NCBI RefSeq assembly: GCF_900005765.1
Contig: NC_041689.1
Location: 62,001-126,000, forward strand
Direction of reading: 5' to 3'
Length of the DNA stretch: 64,000 nucleotides
Origin: Plasmodium relictum
Taxonomy: Eukaryota; Apicomplexa; Aconoidasida; Haemosporida; Plasmodiidae
The position numbers and the translations under genes were made by a program. Under the pieces are notes generated by a model, which was not told where the DNA came from, did no database searches, and saw only the letters and a list, made by a program, of their open reading frames with translations. Shown here in pieces: positions 11,201 to 22,494 of the stretch (positions are counted from its first letter, which is position 1; every line of letters begins with the position of its first letter).

Positions 11201-12627
11201 ATTTTATTTTCTTCTTGATTTATCTCATTACCGTTATTTTCTATAATTAAAGAATCACCGCTTTTATGATTAATATCATTTTCCATTTCATTATTTATTT
11301 GATCATTATGTGCACTATTAGAATTAGGACATTTTATATTGTGTTCACCATTACTATATACTTCATATGTTTCTTCGTTTAATATTTTTGTTTTTTTTGA
11401 AGATCTATTATTTTGTATATTATTTATTTTATTATTTTCTTTGTTTCTTTTTAAAGAGTTATTTTTTACATGATTTTCTTTTTCATTTTCTCTAATAAAA
11501 TAATTCAAATTTTTATTTTTTTGAAATGGAATATAAAATTCAACATCTTTTTCAATTATATACATATTTTTATAATCATTAATTATATCATTTTCACTAT
11601 TCTTTTTATTTTTATCTTCAACATTACTGTTATTATTATTATTATTATCATCTTTTAATATATCATTTTCTTTTTTATTTGGTAAACTTTTTTTATATAA
11701 ATTTTGCTTTTTATCATCTTTTACTTCATAATTATCACAACTATTTAGTTTATTCTTTTTTTCAGAGTTCTCGGATAATTCATTTTGTGTATTTAAAAAT
11801 TCCTCATCACTAATAGCATCATTATCATTCTTTTCAGAACTGTCTGAACTATCAATTTTTACATATTTTTCTATTTTTAAATTATTTGAAGAATTATTAT
11901 CAATATACATATTATCTGAAGAATGAAAACTTGAAATTTCATTTTCATCTTCACTTTTTGAAAGAAAATCTAAAAACTTTTTTTCTTTATTTTTTTGATT
12001 TTTCTTTTCAATAAAATTTTTAAAGCTTTTTTTCATATTCTTTGTAAGTACAAATGAACTCTTTACATCTTCAATAAATGAATCATATATATTATCTATT
12101 TTAATAGTTTCTAGAATATCATTATTTAAATTATTATTAACATTTGAATTCTCATTTTTATTATCATGATTAGAATAAAATGGTAAATAACTTTGAAAGT
12201 TAATAGAATTACATTCACTATTTTGATCTTTATCTTTTTCTTCAAATTTGTTTGTATTTGAAGAATCTTCCTCACATATACTTGATGAATTTTTTTTCTT
12301 TTCATATTCAACATTTGATTTTTCACATTTTTTTTGATGTAAAATATTTTTATTTGTATTTTTTACATTTAAATCTAATGATTCATATAATTTCATTTTT
12401 TTTAAACATTGTTTATTTGTTTCATTATCATTTTTTTTATCCAAATTAGATCCTCCTTCAACTTTTTTATCATTTAATACTTTTATTTTATTCCAATTTA
12501 TATTATTTTTTAAAAAGACTTTTTCGCTTTCACTATATATATTATTGTTTAAATCCTCATCAATGTAATATAGGACTTTTTTGTTCTTTAAATTACTGTT
12601 CATTTTTTTAATGCTCTTTTCTTGCAT
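8299..12627 (-). CDS. krox1: Krox1-like multi-C2H2 zinc-finger protein, 1442 aa, with internal duplication
   Basis: Putative DNA- or RNA-binding zinc-finger regulator. I remember the P. falciparum gene at this chromosomal spot as krox1; the name rests on synteny and domain type. Residues 1-870 are acidic, low-complexity Asn/Lys/Glu sequence with degenerate NEK repeats. A first finger block sits at about residues 880-990: intact fingers TCNIC...H and FKCDICSKTYKRSDHLKNH, then a third whose first His is Cys, then a fourth lacking both His. Twenty NEK-type heptads follow (about 1018-1160). A second block at about 1213-1442 repeats the first four fingers in intact form and adds four more, one with a C-terminal Cys ligand (QHKKSC). 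The linker HSDARPYKC resembles the Krueppel TGERPYKC linker. The eight-finger C-terminal array also recalls TFIIIA in size, so a TFIIIA-like role is an alternative. The ATG at 12627 is genuine. Confidence 0.85.
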   Translation of the reverse strand: MQEKSIKKMNSNLKNKKVLYYIDEDLNNNIYSESEKVFLKNNINWNKIKVLNDKKVEGGSNLDKKNDNETNKQCLKKMKLYESLDLNVKNTNKNILHQKKCEKSNVEYEKKKNSSSICEEDSSNTNKFEEKDKDQNSECNSINFQSYLPFYSNHDNKNENSNVNNNLNNDILETIKIDNIYDSFIEDVKSSFVLTKNMKKSFKNFIEKKNQKNKEKKFLDFLSKSEDENEISSFHSSDNMYIDNNSSNNLKIEKYVKIDSSDSSEKNDNDAISDEEFLNTQNELSENSEKKNKLNSCDNYEVKDDKKQNLYKKSLPNKKENDILKDDNNNNNNSNVEDKNKKNSENDIINDYKNMYIIEKDVEFYIPFQKNKNLNYFIRENEKENHVKNNSLKRNKENNKINNIQNNRSSKKTKILNEETYEVYSNGEHNIKCPNSNSAHNDQINNEMENDINHKSGDSLIIENNGNEINQEENKIETNEDENETEVIEKDKKDKLKKIKDRNKRTNKENEIQKDIKKNENYKKDKENYVCDEEFKEDSENDKEVKEKEVNKENEMNKENKIKEEVKENEIDEEKIVKIEISKNNKIKEEIEEKGICSKKMINKKNKGDNSNTKISENSKLLYENDENIYNLRQIKKRNLFYENVSNKISKIFYEVKKKINKNSFDNLEDEKEIINEEKNINEEVSINEESTMNGDDMSERLDDNAKGIINEEIHLNEKKVLIEESVINEENDTNEENSINEKENNIEKNDMNKKDSNHEKNDIDKEININEKNNKNENNDTNEKNDINEKKIEMNKINDMNKKNIIKEKGNSNEKVDNLSVKENEFRNEDNNNINTGNKNNEMEINNEHNSKKIEIRIKSTVEKKSNIKEELINVNNIPIDTRTCNICNAVFANKKLMKRHLTSVHSDARPFKCDICSKTYKRSDHLKNHLMKHDINKEEKKFQCSICQLFFKTSEELDMCKLKHSKCSNENCSYASILNSKTNYLNKDESILYNDGNVEGKNSNINEIDSLKKKKKANEKNNNANEKDDSSNEKNNNANEKDNNANEKDDNSNEKDDNSNEKNNNTNEKDDNSNEKDDNSNEKDDNSNEKDDNSNEKDDNLNEKDDNLNEKDDNLNEKDDNLNEKDDNLNEKDDNLNEKDNSNEKDGNANEKDGNANEKILALQSDNNENKTNININAHQIELKKNEEITDAVIEQKKDIKEEFINANNTPVEIRTCNLCNMIFANKKLMRRHLMSVHSDARPYKCEICSKTYKRSDHLKKHALVHNINKEEKKFQCSICQLCFSTSKELRNHKIGHYKCPYENCSYSYSTISKMKYHLNKHKCNLFYSCPVCCKKILMYKEFIQHKKSCFKKKYICLECNKIYLHINGYNKHVNKVHLNIKTNYNCNINNCNKEFSSEFSLKEHIINFHHRVKRFFCSKCNMSFGYRSSFRRHNINIHP
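9148..9577 (-). repeat. 21-bp minisatellite encoding NEKDDNS-type heptads
   Basis: In-frame tandem array inside the krox1-like gene. Reading the protein gives about 20 units beginning NEK: seven mixed (NNNA, DDSS, DNNA, DDNS, NNNT types), four NEKDDNS, six NEKDDNL, one six-residue unit NEKDNS, then two NEKDGNA. It separates the two zinc-finger blocks. The runs of identical variants indicate expansion by slippage or unequal exchange. The opposite strand is open in two frames only because of the repeat. Confidence 0.93.
10172..10617 (-). repeat. degenerate NEK-type repeat region
   Basis: Within the krox1-like gene. Encodes imperfect six- to seven-residue units such as INEEKN, TNEKND and INEKN that share the NEK core with the heptad array 0.6 kb downstream in the gene. 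It is an older or more diverged relative of that array. The units are too irregular to count with confidence. Confidence 0.65.
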
Positions 12628-15098
12628 AATGTTTTTTTATTTTTTTATTTTTTTTATTTTTTACATTTATGCATAATCTTTATAATATTTTCTTCTATAA
12701 AAATTTATTTTATATATTTAAATCTTTTCTTTTTTTTTTTTTATTACATTAGTAAAATATTTTAAAAAATAGCTAAACTTTTTCCAAAAATATGAATATA
12801 TAAAACTTTATTTTCTTTTTTTAAATATTTTTATATTTTTATTCATATATTATATATTTATATTTGTGTATTCTCTTATTAGAAAAATTATATTAATATA
12901 ATTAAAATAATATATATATATATATATATAATATTATTATGCATGTTTTTGTATCTATTCAATGCAAGTATCTAATGTGTTCATTAGTATTAAATGCATT
13001 TTTATTTCTTATTAATAAAATAAAATTTATTATTATAATTAAATATTATTAAAACCATTATTTTTAGTATAAATATTAAAAAAATAACGAAGCAAAATTT
13101 TTTAAACAATCCAAAAAAAACTAGAAAAGAAAAAAATAGAATTATGATTTATGGAAAATAAAGAGATCTTTAAAGGTTTTGCAACAAAAACGAAATATTG
13201 TAAAAACAATGAGGAAAAAGAAATGTTAAAAAAAATATATATATACCTATAATGAAAATAATTTATGTTTATTCTTTGTACATATATTTTTTTATGTAAA
13301 ATTGTGGCTATTAATATAACAAAAAGCATTATAATTAAAACTTAAAATTTATTAAAAAGTAAAAATAAAAAAAGAAGACTGCTTTATGTATTGCTAATAT
13401 TTTTATAAATCATTTACATTTAGATAAAAGTAATACACCTTTAAATGATAAGCAAGAATTCGATTTATTATAATGGTAATAAAGGGGAGAGAATGAAATT
13501 ATCAAAAATTTTAAGAAATGATAATTATGATTTTAAAAACATAAAAATTGTTAATTTTTAGTTAAGTTTTTTAATAATTATTAATAAAAAACGTATTTTC
13601 TCTTTTTTTGTTTTGTATTAATTTATTGAGAAATTCTGATTTTTAGAAATTGATTTTTCTAAAAAAAATTTATCTTTCGAAAAGTTTTAGGCTATTTTAA
13701 AGGAGAAACCATTTTCTTTTCTTTTTTTTTCTATGAATGTGCATTTTTAAATCACTTAAAATTGTATATATAAAAAAAAAACAAGCATTAAAAGAACATA
13801 AATTTTTTCATAGAATTTTTATTTAAAATTTTATTTTTAATTACACAGTGGTAAAATATACCATTTTTTAAATTATTTGTAATTGCCAAGTTTTCCATTT
13901 TCTATAATAAAGAAAAAAAAAAGAAAAAGAAAAGGTAATATATTCTAGAAGTTTTCTTTGAATTTTGGCTAAAATTTTCTAAGGATGCACCAAAAAAAAA
14001 ATAAAATAAGGAAACAAAAAAAAAAAAAAATTTATTTTTTTTTTTTTCCTTCTCTAATCTTTGTTTCAAATTTAAAATCATTCTGTAAAATAAAAAGTTT
14101 TTTTTTTTTTTATTTATTTATGTAAATGATTAATTTAAATATATTAAAGCTAATTCATTAAATTTTGAAAATTGAATATACTATATTAAATTTTTATACT
14201 TACGTAATAATATATTTTGCACTAAATTTTTTCAATTACAAAAAAATTTTTTTTTTTTTGTTATTGTAATATAGTTTGTTATATAAAAGATTACGTTGTT
14301 TTGTAAATTAATTTGTAACATATATTGGAAATTTGTACTATTTTTAAAAAAGATATATGAATAAATTTTTACTTTTAAAATTATATAAAAAAAATAAAAG
14401 ATAAATTCAAGAAAAAAATGTAAAATGGTATACACCTAATTTATAGTTTTAGACAAAATGACACTAAAATAAGTTTGTTTATATATATATATATATATAT
14501 AAATATAATACTTAATTTTATAATAATTAACATTTTTTTAAAAAAAAAGAATAAAATTTTTTTTAATTTAAATTATATAGAAATGTAGGTTAATTTACAC
14601 TTTTTTTTTTTTTTTTTTTAAATTAACATTAAAAAAAATAATAATTAGTAAATATAAAGCTAATATGTCATTTTATTTCCTTTATTTGTTATAAAATTAT
14701 AAATACATAATTTAAATGCTTTTATCATTATAGTCGTAATTATTATAAATTTTATAATTTATTATGAAAAGCTTCAAAATTTTATAAAGTACCTAATAAG
14801 ATTTTTATTTATTTATATATTTAATGATTTATTTTATAATAATAATTATTATTATTTTTTTATTATTTTTAAAATTTTAATTTAATTTAAAAAATTCTTT
14901 ATTTTGAAATTAATTTTATTATTATAATTTTTCTATTTTTACTATTTATGTGCTACTACTAATAAAAGTTATTAATGGTATTTATTATGAAGTGTAATTA
15001 TATATTAAATTTAATTGAGGTTTACACATCTATATAAGTCGAATTTGATATAATTGAATTAAAATTGGGTATAATTATTGGAAATTTTAATTATTAAA
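12628..15098. other. divergent intergenic, probable bidirectional promoter
   Basis: About 2.5 kb between the krox1-like gene (-) and CIA1 (+). Holds an (AT)n tract near 12910..12930, another near 14480..14500, and many homopolymers. No gene detected. Open frames at 13102..13329 and 14232..14435 on the minus strand have Phe/Ile/Tyr composition typical of AT-rich noise. Confidence 0.55.
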
Positions 15099-17045
15099 AT
15101 GGTAATTGAATTAGTAGTAAATTTGGAAAATCATAAAAGGAGAATATGGAGTATATGCTGGAGCCCAGATGGAAATTTTCTGGGATCAGTGGGATCAGAT
15201 AAATATATTATTATCTGGCAAAAAAAAAAAAATACTAGAATTAGAAATATAGATAGTGGAAATAAGATTATGAATGCATCTAATACATATAGAGGAAAAC
15301 AATATTTAAAAACTCAAATGGAGTTTGGTATTTATGACATAATAGAAACAAATCATGAGAAATCTTTGAGGCATATAGAATTCTCTAAAGATGGTAATTT
15401 TTTTGTTGTTGCTTCTTTTGATTCTAGGTGTTCCATTTATAAGAAAAATAAAAATAACAAATGGGTTTTTTATAAAACATTAGAAGGCCATGAAAAGGAA
15501 GTAAAATGTGCTTCTATTCATCCATCAAATAAATATATAGTAACATGTGGTAGAGATAAAAGTATATGGATACATGCAAAAGTAGACAATTTTGAAAAAG
15601 AAAATTTGTGTAGTAATACTTATAATTTAAAAAACTTTTGTACTAGTTCTAATCCTAACTCTAATACTAATTCTAATAATTATGCTTTACTAGATGACAA
15701 TAATTTTGATTTTAATTTTGATGCTTATTTAACTGCTCATACAGAAGATATTAAATTTGTCTCATGGTGTCCTTTAAGTGAGAACACTTTTATTTCGTTA
15801 TCTTATGATAACTCAATAAAAATTTGGAATAGAAAATTAGATGAATGGAATTGTATACAAACATTAAGTGAACACTCATCAGTAGTATGGTGTGTAACTT
15901 TTAACTTTGACGGTTCTGAATTTGCTACATGCTCTGATGATAAAACTATTAAAATATGGAAAAGCGAAAAAAAAAAATTATACAACAAAAAGAAGTATCC
16001 ATTTCTTTATCAACAGATAGTGAAAGATGTTAAAGATATGGCTAATGCATCCAATAAAAATGATTTCAGTAGAATGAATAACTACAGTGAAAGTAGAAAT
16101 AAATATGTAAAAGAACAAAAAACAGCAAAAAAAAATACAAATGAAAATAATAAAAAGAAAGAATATGCAAAAGAAAAAAATACTAATGAAAGAAAGATTA
16201 TTAAAAAAACTAATAATACAGATACCAAGCTGAAAGAAAAAGAGACAAAAAAAGAAAATGATTATGATTCTTGTAATTATGTCATTGTGAATTATTTAGA
16301 AAAGGGATTTAATTTACGAAATATATTAAAAATATTTATTCAAAATAAATTTATTCCTTTATATTTTCATTATGGACTTTTTAAATTCTTGTATAAATAT
16401 TCAAAAATTGAAAAAAATATAAAAAGTGATCCTACTTATGAAAAAATGCCAAAAAAAGAGCTTAATGTGGAAAATGATATATTAAAAAATGAATTAGTTG
16501 ATAAAAATAATACAAATAATATTGACAATAAAAACATTGAAAAAAGAACGAATAAAAATAGTGAAGATATGATCGATAAGGGTAATATAAGTAAGACAAT
16601 TAAACAGAATAATATAGAAAAAATGAATATAAATAATGCAAGCAAAACGAATAGCAATAACAATGAAACAATAAATAAAAAAAACAAAGAGAACATAGTT
16701 ACTAGAAACATTAAAAATATAAATGAACAAGGAGAAAAATTTAAAGACATTATTTTTGATGATTGGGAATTAAAACATGTTATAGAAGGTTATCATAAGA
16801 GAAGTGTGAGCTATATAGATTGGAACCCATATGAAAATTTAATTGCTGTATCATCCTTTGACAATTCTTTAAAAATATTTGAAAAAAGAAAAGAAAAATG
16901 GGAATTAATAGAAAATGTTGAAAATGCCCATTTAAGTGATGTTAATTGTGTTGTATGGTGCCCTCAAAAATTTCAAGATTATTTTTTGTTAGCCACTGCA
17001 GGGGATGATTGTGTTATTAATATTTGGAAATTTAAGAAAAGATAA
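15099..17045 (+). CDS. CIA1: Cytosolic iron-sulfur assembly WD40 protein CIA1/CIAO1, 648 aa
   Basis: CIA1 is the WD40 scaffold of the cytosolic Fe-S targeting complex, which delivers clusters to proteins such as DNA polymerases and helicases. Seven blades can be read. Blade 1 is HKRRIWSICWSPDGNFLGSV near the N-terminus. Blade 2 ends ASFDSRCSIYKK and blade 3 is LEGHEKEVK...GRDKSIWI. Blade 4 is AHTEDIKFVSWCP, blade 5 ends FATCSDDKTIKIWK, blade 6 is YHKRSVSYIDWNP and blade 7 is AHLSDVNCVVWCP...INIWKF. The phrases ASFD...IYKK, LEGHEKEVK and SDVNCV.W.P are CIA1 hallmarks. A Lys/Asn-rich insertion of about 260 residues (roughly 293-552) lies between blades 5 and 6, doubling the usual length of about 340. 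The frame extends upstream only through a TTG at 15078; the first ATG is at 15099, so I start there. Its 5' end shares a promoter region with the krox1-like gene. Confidence 0.93.
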   Translation: MVIELVVNLENHKRRIWSICWSPDGNFLGSVGSDKYIIIWQKKKNTRIRNIDSGNKIMNASNTYRGKQYLKTQMEFGIYDIIETNHEKSLRHIEFSKDGNFFVVASFDSRCSIYKKNKNNKWVFYKTLEGHEKEVKCASIHPSNKYIVTCGRDKSIWIHAKVDNFEKENLCSNTYNLKNFCTSSNPNSNTNSNNYALLDDNNFDFNFDAYLTAHTEDIKFVSWCPLSENTFISLSYDNSIKIWNRKLDEWNCIQTLSEHSSVVWCVTFNFDGSEFATCSDDKTIKIWKSEKKKLYNKKKYPFLYQQIVKDVKDMANASNKNDFSRMNNYSESRNKYVKEQKTAKKNTNENNKKKEYAKEKNTNERKIIKKTNNTDTKLKEKETKKENDYDSCNYVIVNYLEKGFNLRNILKIFIQNKFIPLYFHYGLFKFLYKYSKIEKNIKSDPTYEKMPKKELNVENDILKNELVDKNNTNNIDNKNIEKRTNKNSEDMIDKGNISKTIKQNNIEKMNINNASKTNSNNNETINKKNKENIVTRNIKNINEQGEKFKDIIFDDWELKHVIEGYHKRSVSYIDWNPYENLIAVSSFDNSLKIFEKRKEKWELIENVENAHLSDVNCVVWCPQKFQDYFLLATAGDDCVINIWKFKKR

Positions 17046-18012
17046 ACAACATTTCTTATTTATTATTATTTATATTGTATTATTTTTTTTTTTTTTTATA
17101 TTTTATTTTTTTTTTTTTGTCAATAACTCACCCTTTTTATTTTTATTCCTTTGAATATATATTTATAGAATTAAATTTCTCATTTTTATTTAAATATATA
17201 TATGTTATACAAAATTTTTAATATACATTTATATAAGATACACAATAATGTACTATTTTATTTTTTTTTTTTTTTTTTTTTGAATCATATGTAATTGCTT
17301 TTAGTTTTTTGTGAATTATTAATAAAAAGTTATATATTTTTGATATAAAATTCTAATTTATTATTAGAATATTATTTTACTGAGAAATAATAATTATTTA
17401 TCTACTTATACTTTTTTATATTTACTATATCTTCACATTATTACCCTTTTTAAGAATAAAAATAGTATTTTTTATATTTAATAAAAGAAATTTATAAATT
17501 AATATTATAAATAAAAAATGACATCTTACTCTTTTCTTTTGTACATTGAAAAATTAACTTTTATTATTTCTTAGAAAAAGAATAAAGGATAAAAAAATTA
17601 AGACAATATATATATACATATATATGATATTACTTGTGCTATATTATGTCTTATATTTTTTTTTTTTTTATGTACATATTTTCTTGATATTTTTTTAAAT
17701 GTACTCTAAAATATTTTATTATTTTAAAGAGATAAGTTTATATAAAAAAAAAAATTAATTCTTTTTAGTTTTTGAAATGATATTTTAATGGTAGGTATAT
17801 ATTTCTATATTTTATAAAATTTCAATGTTATTTATTTTTTATTACTCCTTTTTATAATTAAGTTACACATTCCTTAAGTACTATGAAATTATATATTATG
17901 TAAAAAAGTTGAATATTTTTTTTATTTTTATTAGTTAAATATATATATATAAGAATAAAATTAAATTAAATTAAATTAATAGTGATTCATATAATGTATT
18001 TATATATAACAA

Positions 18013-18050
<38 letters not shown>

Positions 18051-18776
18051 AACTTTTTTTTTCTTTTATTTAATTCAAAGTGTGCATACTTAATATAATA
18101 TAATGAAAACATAAATAAAAAACCTTTTAATCATAAACAAAATAATAAATTTAAATAAAAAAAAAAAAAAAAAAGTTTAAAAAAAAAAAAAATGAAAAAA
18201 TTATATAACAATTATAAGTATGGCTTAAGCATACTAATATATCAATCAGAAATAATAAAAAGAGAAAAAATACAAATCAACTTTCTTTTTTAAAAAAAAA
18301 AAAAAATAATAAAAAATTAGACAAATTTAAAATTTTTTAAAAGGTTTTATTTATAGACAAAAATGTATTGAACTTCATAACTTTAAGATAAACAAAAAAG
18401 TACACTTTTTATTGATTTTTTTTTTTTTTTTAAATATGGAAAAAAGTTTGAAGTAAAAGCAACAAATAAAAACAACGTGCTTTTTTTTACATTTTATATT
18501 TTCTAATGTAAAGCAATATAAACCTTCTTTTTTTTTAAAGAATAGAACGGATAAAGAAACAACACAATCATATAAAAAAAAATAAAAATGAAATAAAAAA
18601 AAAAAAAAATAAAAATGAAATAAAAAAAAAAAAAAATAAAAATAAAAATAAAAATTTATACAATCTGGGTAATAAAAAAGTTATATTTATAAAAATTAAT
18701 GGCAGTTATAAATTATAAGATTCTTGTAAAATAAAAAAAAGTGTTTAGCGCAAAAGTTTTTAAAGAGATTTTTAAC
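17046..18776. other. intergenic between CIA1 and PDE alpha
   Basis: About 1.7 kb tandem spacer: CIA1 3' flank then PDE alpha promoter and leader. Contains an (AT)n run at about 18018..18046 and repeated AAAATAAAAATGAAAT-like units near 18585..18650. No gene seen. Confidence 0.55.
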
Positions 18777-18839
18777 ATGGATAAAAAAATAGACAAAAAA
18801 AGTAACTGATTTCTATAAGAGAAAAGAATAAATAAGAAA

Positions 18840-18884
<45 letters not shown>

Positions 18885-21748
18885 CTGTATAGTATATAGC
18901 ATAACACAAGTATTTTTATACAACTGTATATAACAGTTATATCATTTTTTCTTTATTTAGAAATTAATTATTTTTCATAAATCTTTTTCTAGGTTCTATT
19001 AAAGGTGAAAATGTATTAAAAAAAAAATATATAATTGATAAAGAATTAAGTAAATCTTTTGAAAACAAAGAAAGAAAATATGAAGAATTCTATAAATTTT
19101 CCCTACGCGAAAAATCTTATATGTCTAAAAAATGTGCTTTTGAAAAATCAAAAGACTACTTATGGAAAAAATTGAAAAATAGCGCCAAAAAGAAATCGGA
19201 AAAAGAATATAACAGTTTAGAGAATAAAAATTTTAAATTAATATGTATTATAAGAAAATATATAAAGTTTTTTTTTTATTTAAAAAGAGGAAGTTATAAA
19301 AGGAAATGCAATAATTATTCCAAAGGTAATATAAGTAATGTTTCTACTTTTATAGATTATTCAAAAAAAGAGAAAAATAATTTTTCTAAAAACGGTTATA
19401 ATATAAAATATAAAGAGCAATCATCATTATATCAAAAAATTTATTATATTTTTTTTAATAAAACAAATTTTTTAATAAATATATTTAAGAATTCTAAAAA
19501 AAACAAAAAAAAAAGTGATTTAACTGAAATAGGAAAAGGCTTAATATTTAAAAATAAAAATTCTGAAGAAATGTTTTTAAATAAGTTTTATTCTTCATTT
19601 CCTTTTAAAATAAGTGTATACTCTATATTTATGATTTTAATACCATTAATAAATTTTTTTATTTTATATTATATGATAATTAAATTTATGTATGAGTATA
19701 CTGTAATTTTTTTAAGTTTATTTAAATTAGTTTCTGATGTTTTATATTTTATATTTTTTGTCATGTATATCTTATTCTTTAATTCTAAATGTATAGATAA
19801 TATAACACATTATTCTTATATATCTTGTTACTTTTTTGTGTCTTTTACACTTTTACATACCATATTATTATTGCAATTTTTGTCTAATATTGAATTAAAT
19901 AAATTTTTTATAAATAAATATTCTTCTCAGAAATATATCATATTAATGACTAATATGTACATATGTTTATTTTGTTTTCTAAGAAATTATATGATTCTTT
20001 ATAATTTTTTATTGAATTTAAAATTTTCTTTTTTTTGTATTATTTGCATATATTTTTTTCATCTTTCATGTTGTTATTTAAAATATCAAAACAAGCATAT
20101 GTTTGCCATATTTTTTTTCATCCTTTGTACAATTCTTTTATCTTTATATTATGAATATAATTATGAACGAAAATGGAGGATTATATTTATAAATAGATAT
20201 AATTATAAAAAGGGATCTGATAACAATTTAACAAAATATTTTTCAATAGATAATTCTGTCCCAACTTCACCAATAGAAGATATTTTGCATAATCTGAAAA
20301 AATTACTAGATATTATAAAAAATCTTGAAGAAAATTCAAGTGAAAAAGCACTAAAACAAATAAAACAAATGAAAGAAAAAATAAGAAAATGTGAAAATAT
20401 ATTAAGAACAAAAAAATTGAATGAAGTTCAAATATTTAAGTATAGAAAATTTGAAAGAGTTTATAATATGTGGTGTTTAGATAAAATTGACAATAATGTT
20501 AGCACACAATTAGAAACTGATTCACTTTTATTTCATAACCTTAATAAAAATAAAAAATCCAATAGTTCTTTTTCTAATATACAATCATTATTATCAACTA
20601 AGTTTCAAGAACATTATAATGATGCCTATGAATGGAATGCAGATATAGAAAATATATATAAAGGAAATATTTTTATATCTATTGGATATAAATTGTTATA
20701 TCCTCTTGGTGTTTTAGAATCAAATTTTAATAAAGAAAAATTAAAAAAATTTCTTTTTAAGATAAACTCCTTATATAATGATGTTCCCTACCATAATAGT
20801 TTACATGCCTCTCAAGTGATAAATAAATTTATATTTGCTTTATACTTTTTCTGGAATTTTTTAATTTTCTAGTTATACTTCATTTTGTTTTAATTATTTT
20901 GCTTCTATTTTAATTTTTTTTTTTTTCTTTTTTTTTTTTTAAAGGTAGCACATTTCAGCAAAAGTATGCTTTTTTTACTTGATATCAATCATAAAATATC
21001 AGCTATTGATGAATTTTGTCTACATGTATCTTCACTATGTCACGATGTAGGGCACCCTGGTTTAAATAATTATTTTTTAATAAATTCAGAAGATAATTTA
21101 GCATTAACATATAACGATAATAGTGTTCTCGAAAATTATCATTGCTCACTTGTTTTTAAAAGTTTAAAAGAAGAAAGTTGTAATATTTTTGAAAATTATC
21201 CTTATAATATTTTTATTACCTGCAGAAAAAATATTATTAGAGCGATTTTATCAACAGATATGAAAAATCATTTCGAATATATATCTAATTTTAGAACATT
21301 AAAGGAGTTTATAAATTATGATAATTTAACTACAGATCAAATATGGCAAATACTTTGCCTAGTTATAAAAGCCTCAGACATTGGACATTCGGCTCTTGAA
21401 TGGAATAAGCACGTTGAATGGACACTGAAAATTAATGAAGAATTTTATTTACAAGGATTATTAGAAAAATCGTTAAATATGCAAAAAAGCTTTTTATGTG
21501 ATATAACTACTATTGATAAATTAGCTGCTTCTCAAATTGATTTTTTAAAACATTTATGCATTCCTTTATTTAATGAATTAAACTATATATCTAAAAATAA
21601 TAGCATTTATAATCAATGCATATTTACAATTGAAAATAATATAGAAAAATGGGAAAGAAAAAAAAATGATGAAAAAAATCTTGGCTTACAAGAAAAATAT
21701 AAAAATGAAAATTTAAATAATAGAACTAAACTATTAAATTTTATATAA
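18777..21748 (+). CDS. PDEalpha: Cyclic nucleotide 3',5'-phosphodiesterase, PDE alpha type, three exons, 883 aa
   Basis: Class I phosphodiesterase hydrolysing cGMP (or cAMP), anchored in membrane. Proposed exons are 18777..18801, 18993..20815 and 20945..21748. Exon 1 encodes only MDKKIDKK plus one base; its phase matches the acceptor TTTTTCTAG, and the reading frame of exon 2 is open well upstream of its internal ATG at 19121. About six membrane segments lie between residues 216 and 395. The catalytic domain has the metal-site motif YHNSLHAS (His609, His613), then CHDVGHPGLNN (His649, Asp650, His653), Asp761 in ASDIGHSALEW, and the invariant purine-binding Gln813 in AASQIDFL. The second intron splits HASQ from VAHFSKS exactly where the family is continuous. 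P. falciparum has four such enzymes. The alpha assignment rests on position next to HMBS, as I recall it for chromosome 12, where splice variants were reported. Confidence 0.9.
18843..18882. repeat. (AT)20 microsatellite
   Basis: Forty bases of uninterrupted AT dinucleotide, inside the proposed first intron of PDE alpha. Likely length-polymorphic between isolates. Confidence 0.95.
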
Positions 21749-22494
21749 AAACATACAAACAAAAAATGCAATACTTTTTAATTTTTTATTTATTTATTAA
21801 ACTTTCCTTTTATACTTTTTATAATCGTCTCTACTTTTTCTAAACTTTTATTCATATAATTTTGTTTACTAAAAAAAAAAAAAGATATTTTCCTTTTTAC
21901 ATGCTATATTTGTTTTTTTACAAAATATTTGTATAACAACATATTCATCTATATGTTTGTAATTTTAATCTTATTTTACATTTTTTTTTTACTAAAATAA
22001 TTTTTTTTTACTATTTTTTACTTATTTTTAACATTTGTTACATAAAATAATAAGAATTAAGAAAAAAGTGGTATAAATTTTTGATTCCATTTACATGTTT
22101 ATACCTTCAGAATTTTTTTTTATAAATTATATATATATATATATATATATACATGAGATAAAAAAAAATAAAAAATAAAAAAAATATCACTTTAATTATT
22201 TTTTATAAACTTTTACACATATATATATTATTTATAATTAAAATATATATATTTCTTTAAAAAAAAAAATATATACTTTTAAATTATATTCATTTTATTT
22301 ATAGTTGAGTTTTGTCAATGTATGTTGAAAGATTACTTTTAAGAATGTTAATCTGTGCATATATATAGATATATTAAATGCACAAAAAAATTTTAAGTTT
22401 TCTTTTTTTTGAATTTGAAATCATTGTAAATATGAAAATTCGTTCTAAATTATCGTATATTCTACATAAAGTTTAAAAAAAAAAAAAAAAAAGA
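21749..22494. other. intergenic between PDE alpha and HMBS
   Basis: About 0.75 kb with a (TA)12 run near 22128..22151 and an A run just before the HMBS start codon. Should hold the HMBS promoter and leader. Nothing else seen. Confidence 0.55.

Noticed and set aside
15078-15098. Seven extra N-terminal codons for CIA1
   Set aside because: The upstream start is TTG; the first ATG is at 15099 and the CIA1 homology begins just after it.
16436-16750. Minus-strand hydrophobic frames over CIA1
   Set aside because: They lie opposite the Lys/Asn-rich insert, and complementary AAA/AAT codons read as Phe/Ile/Leu; they are shadows.
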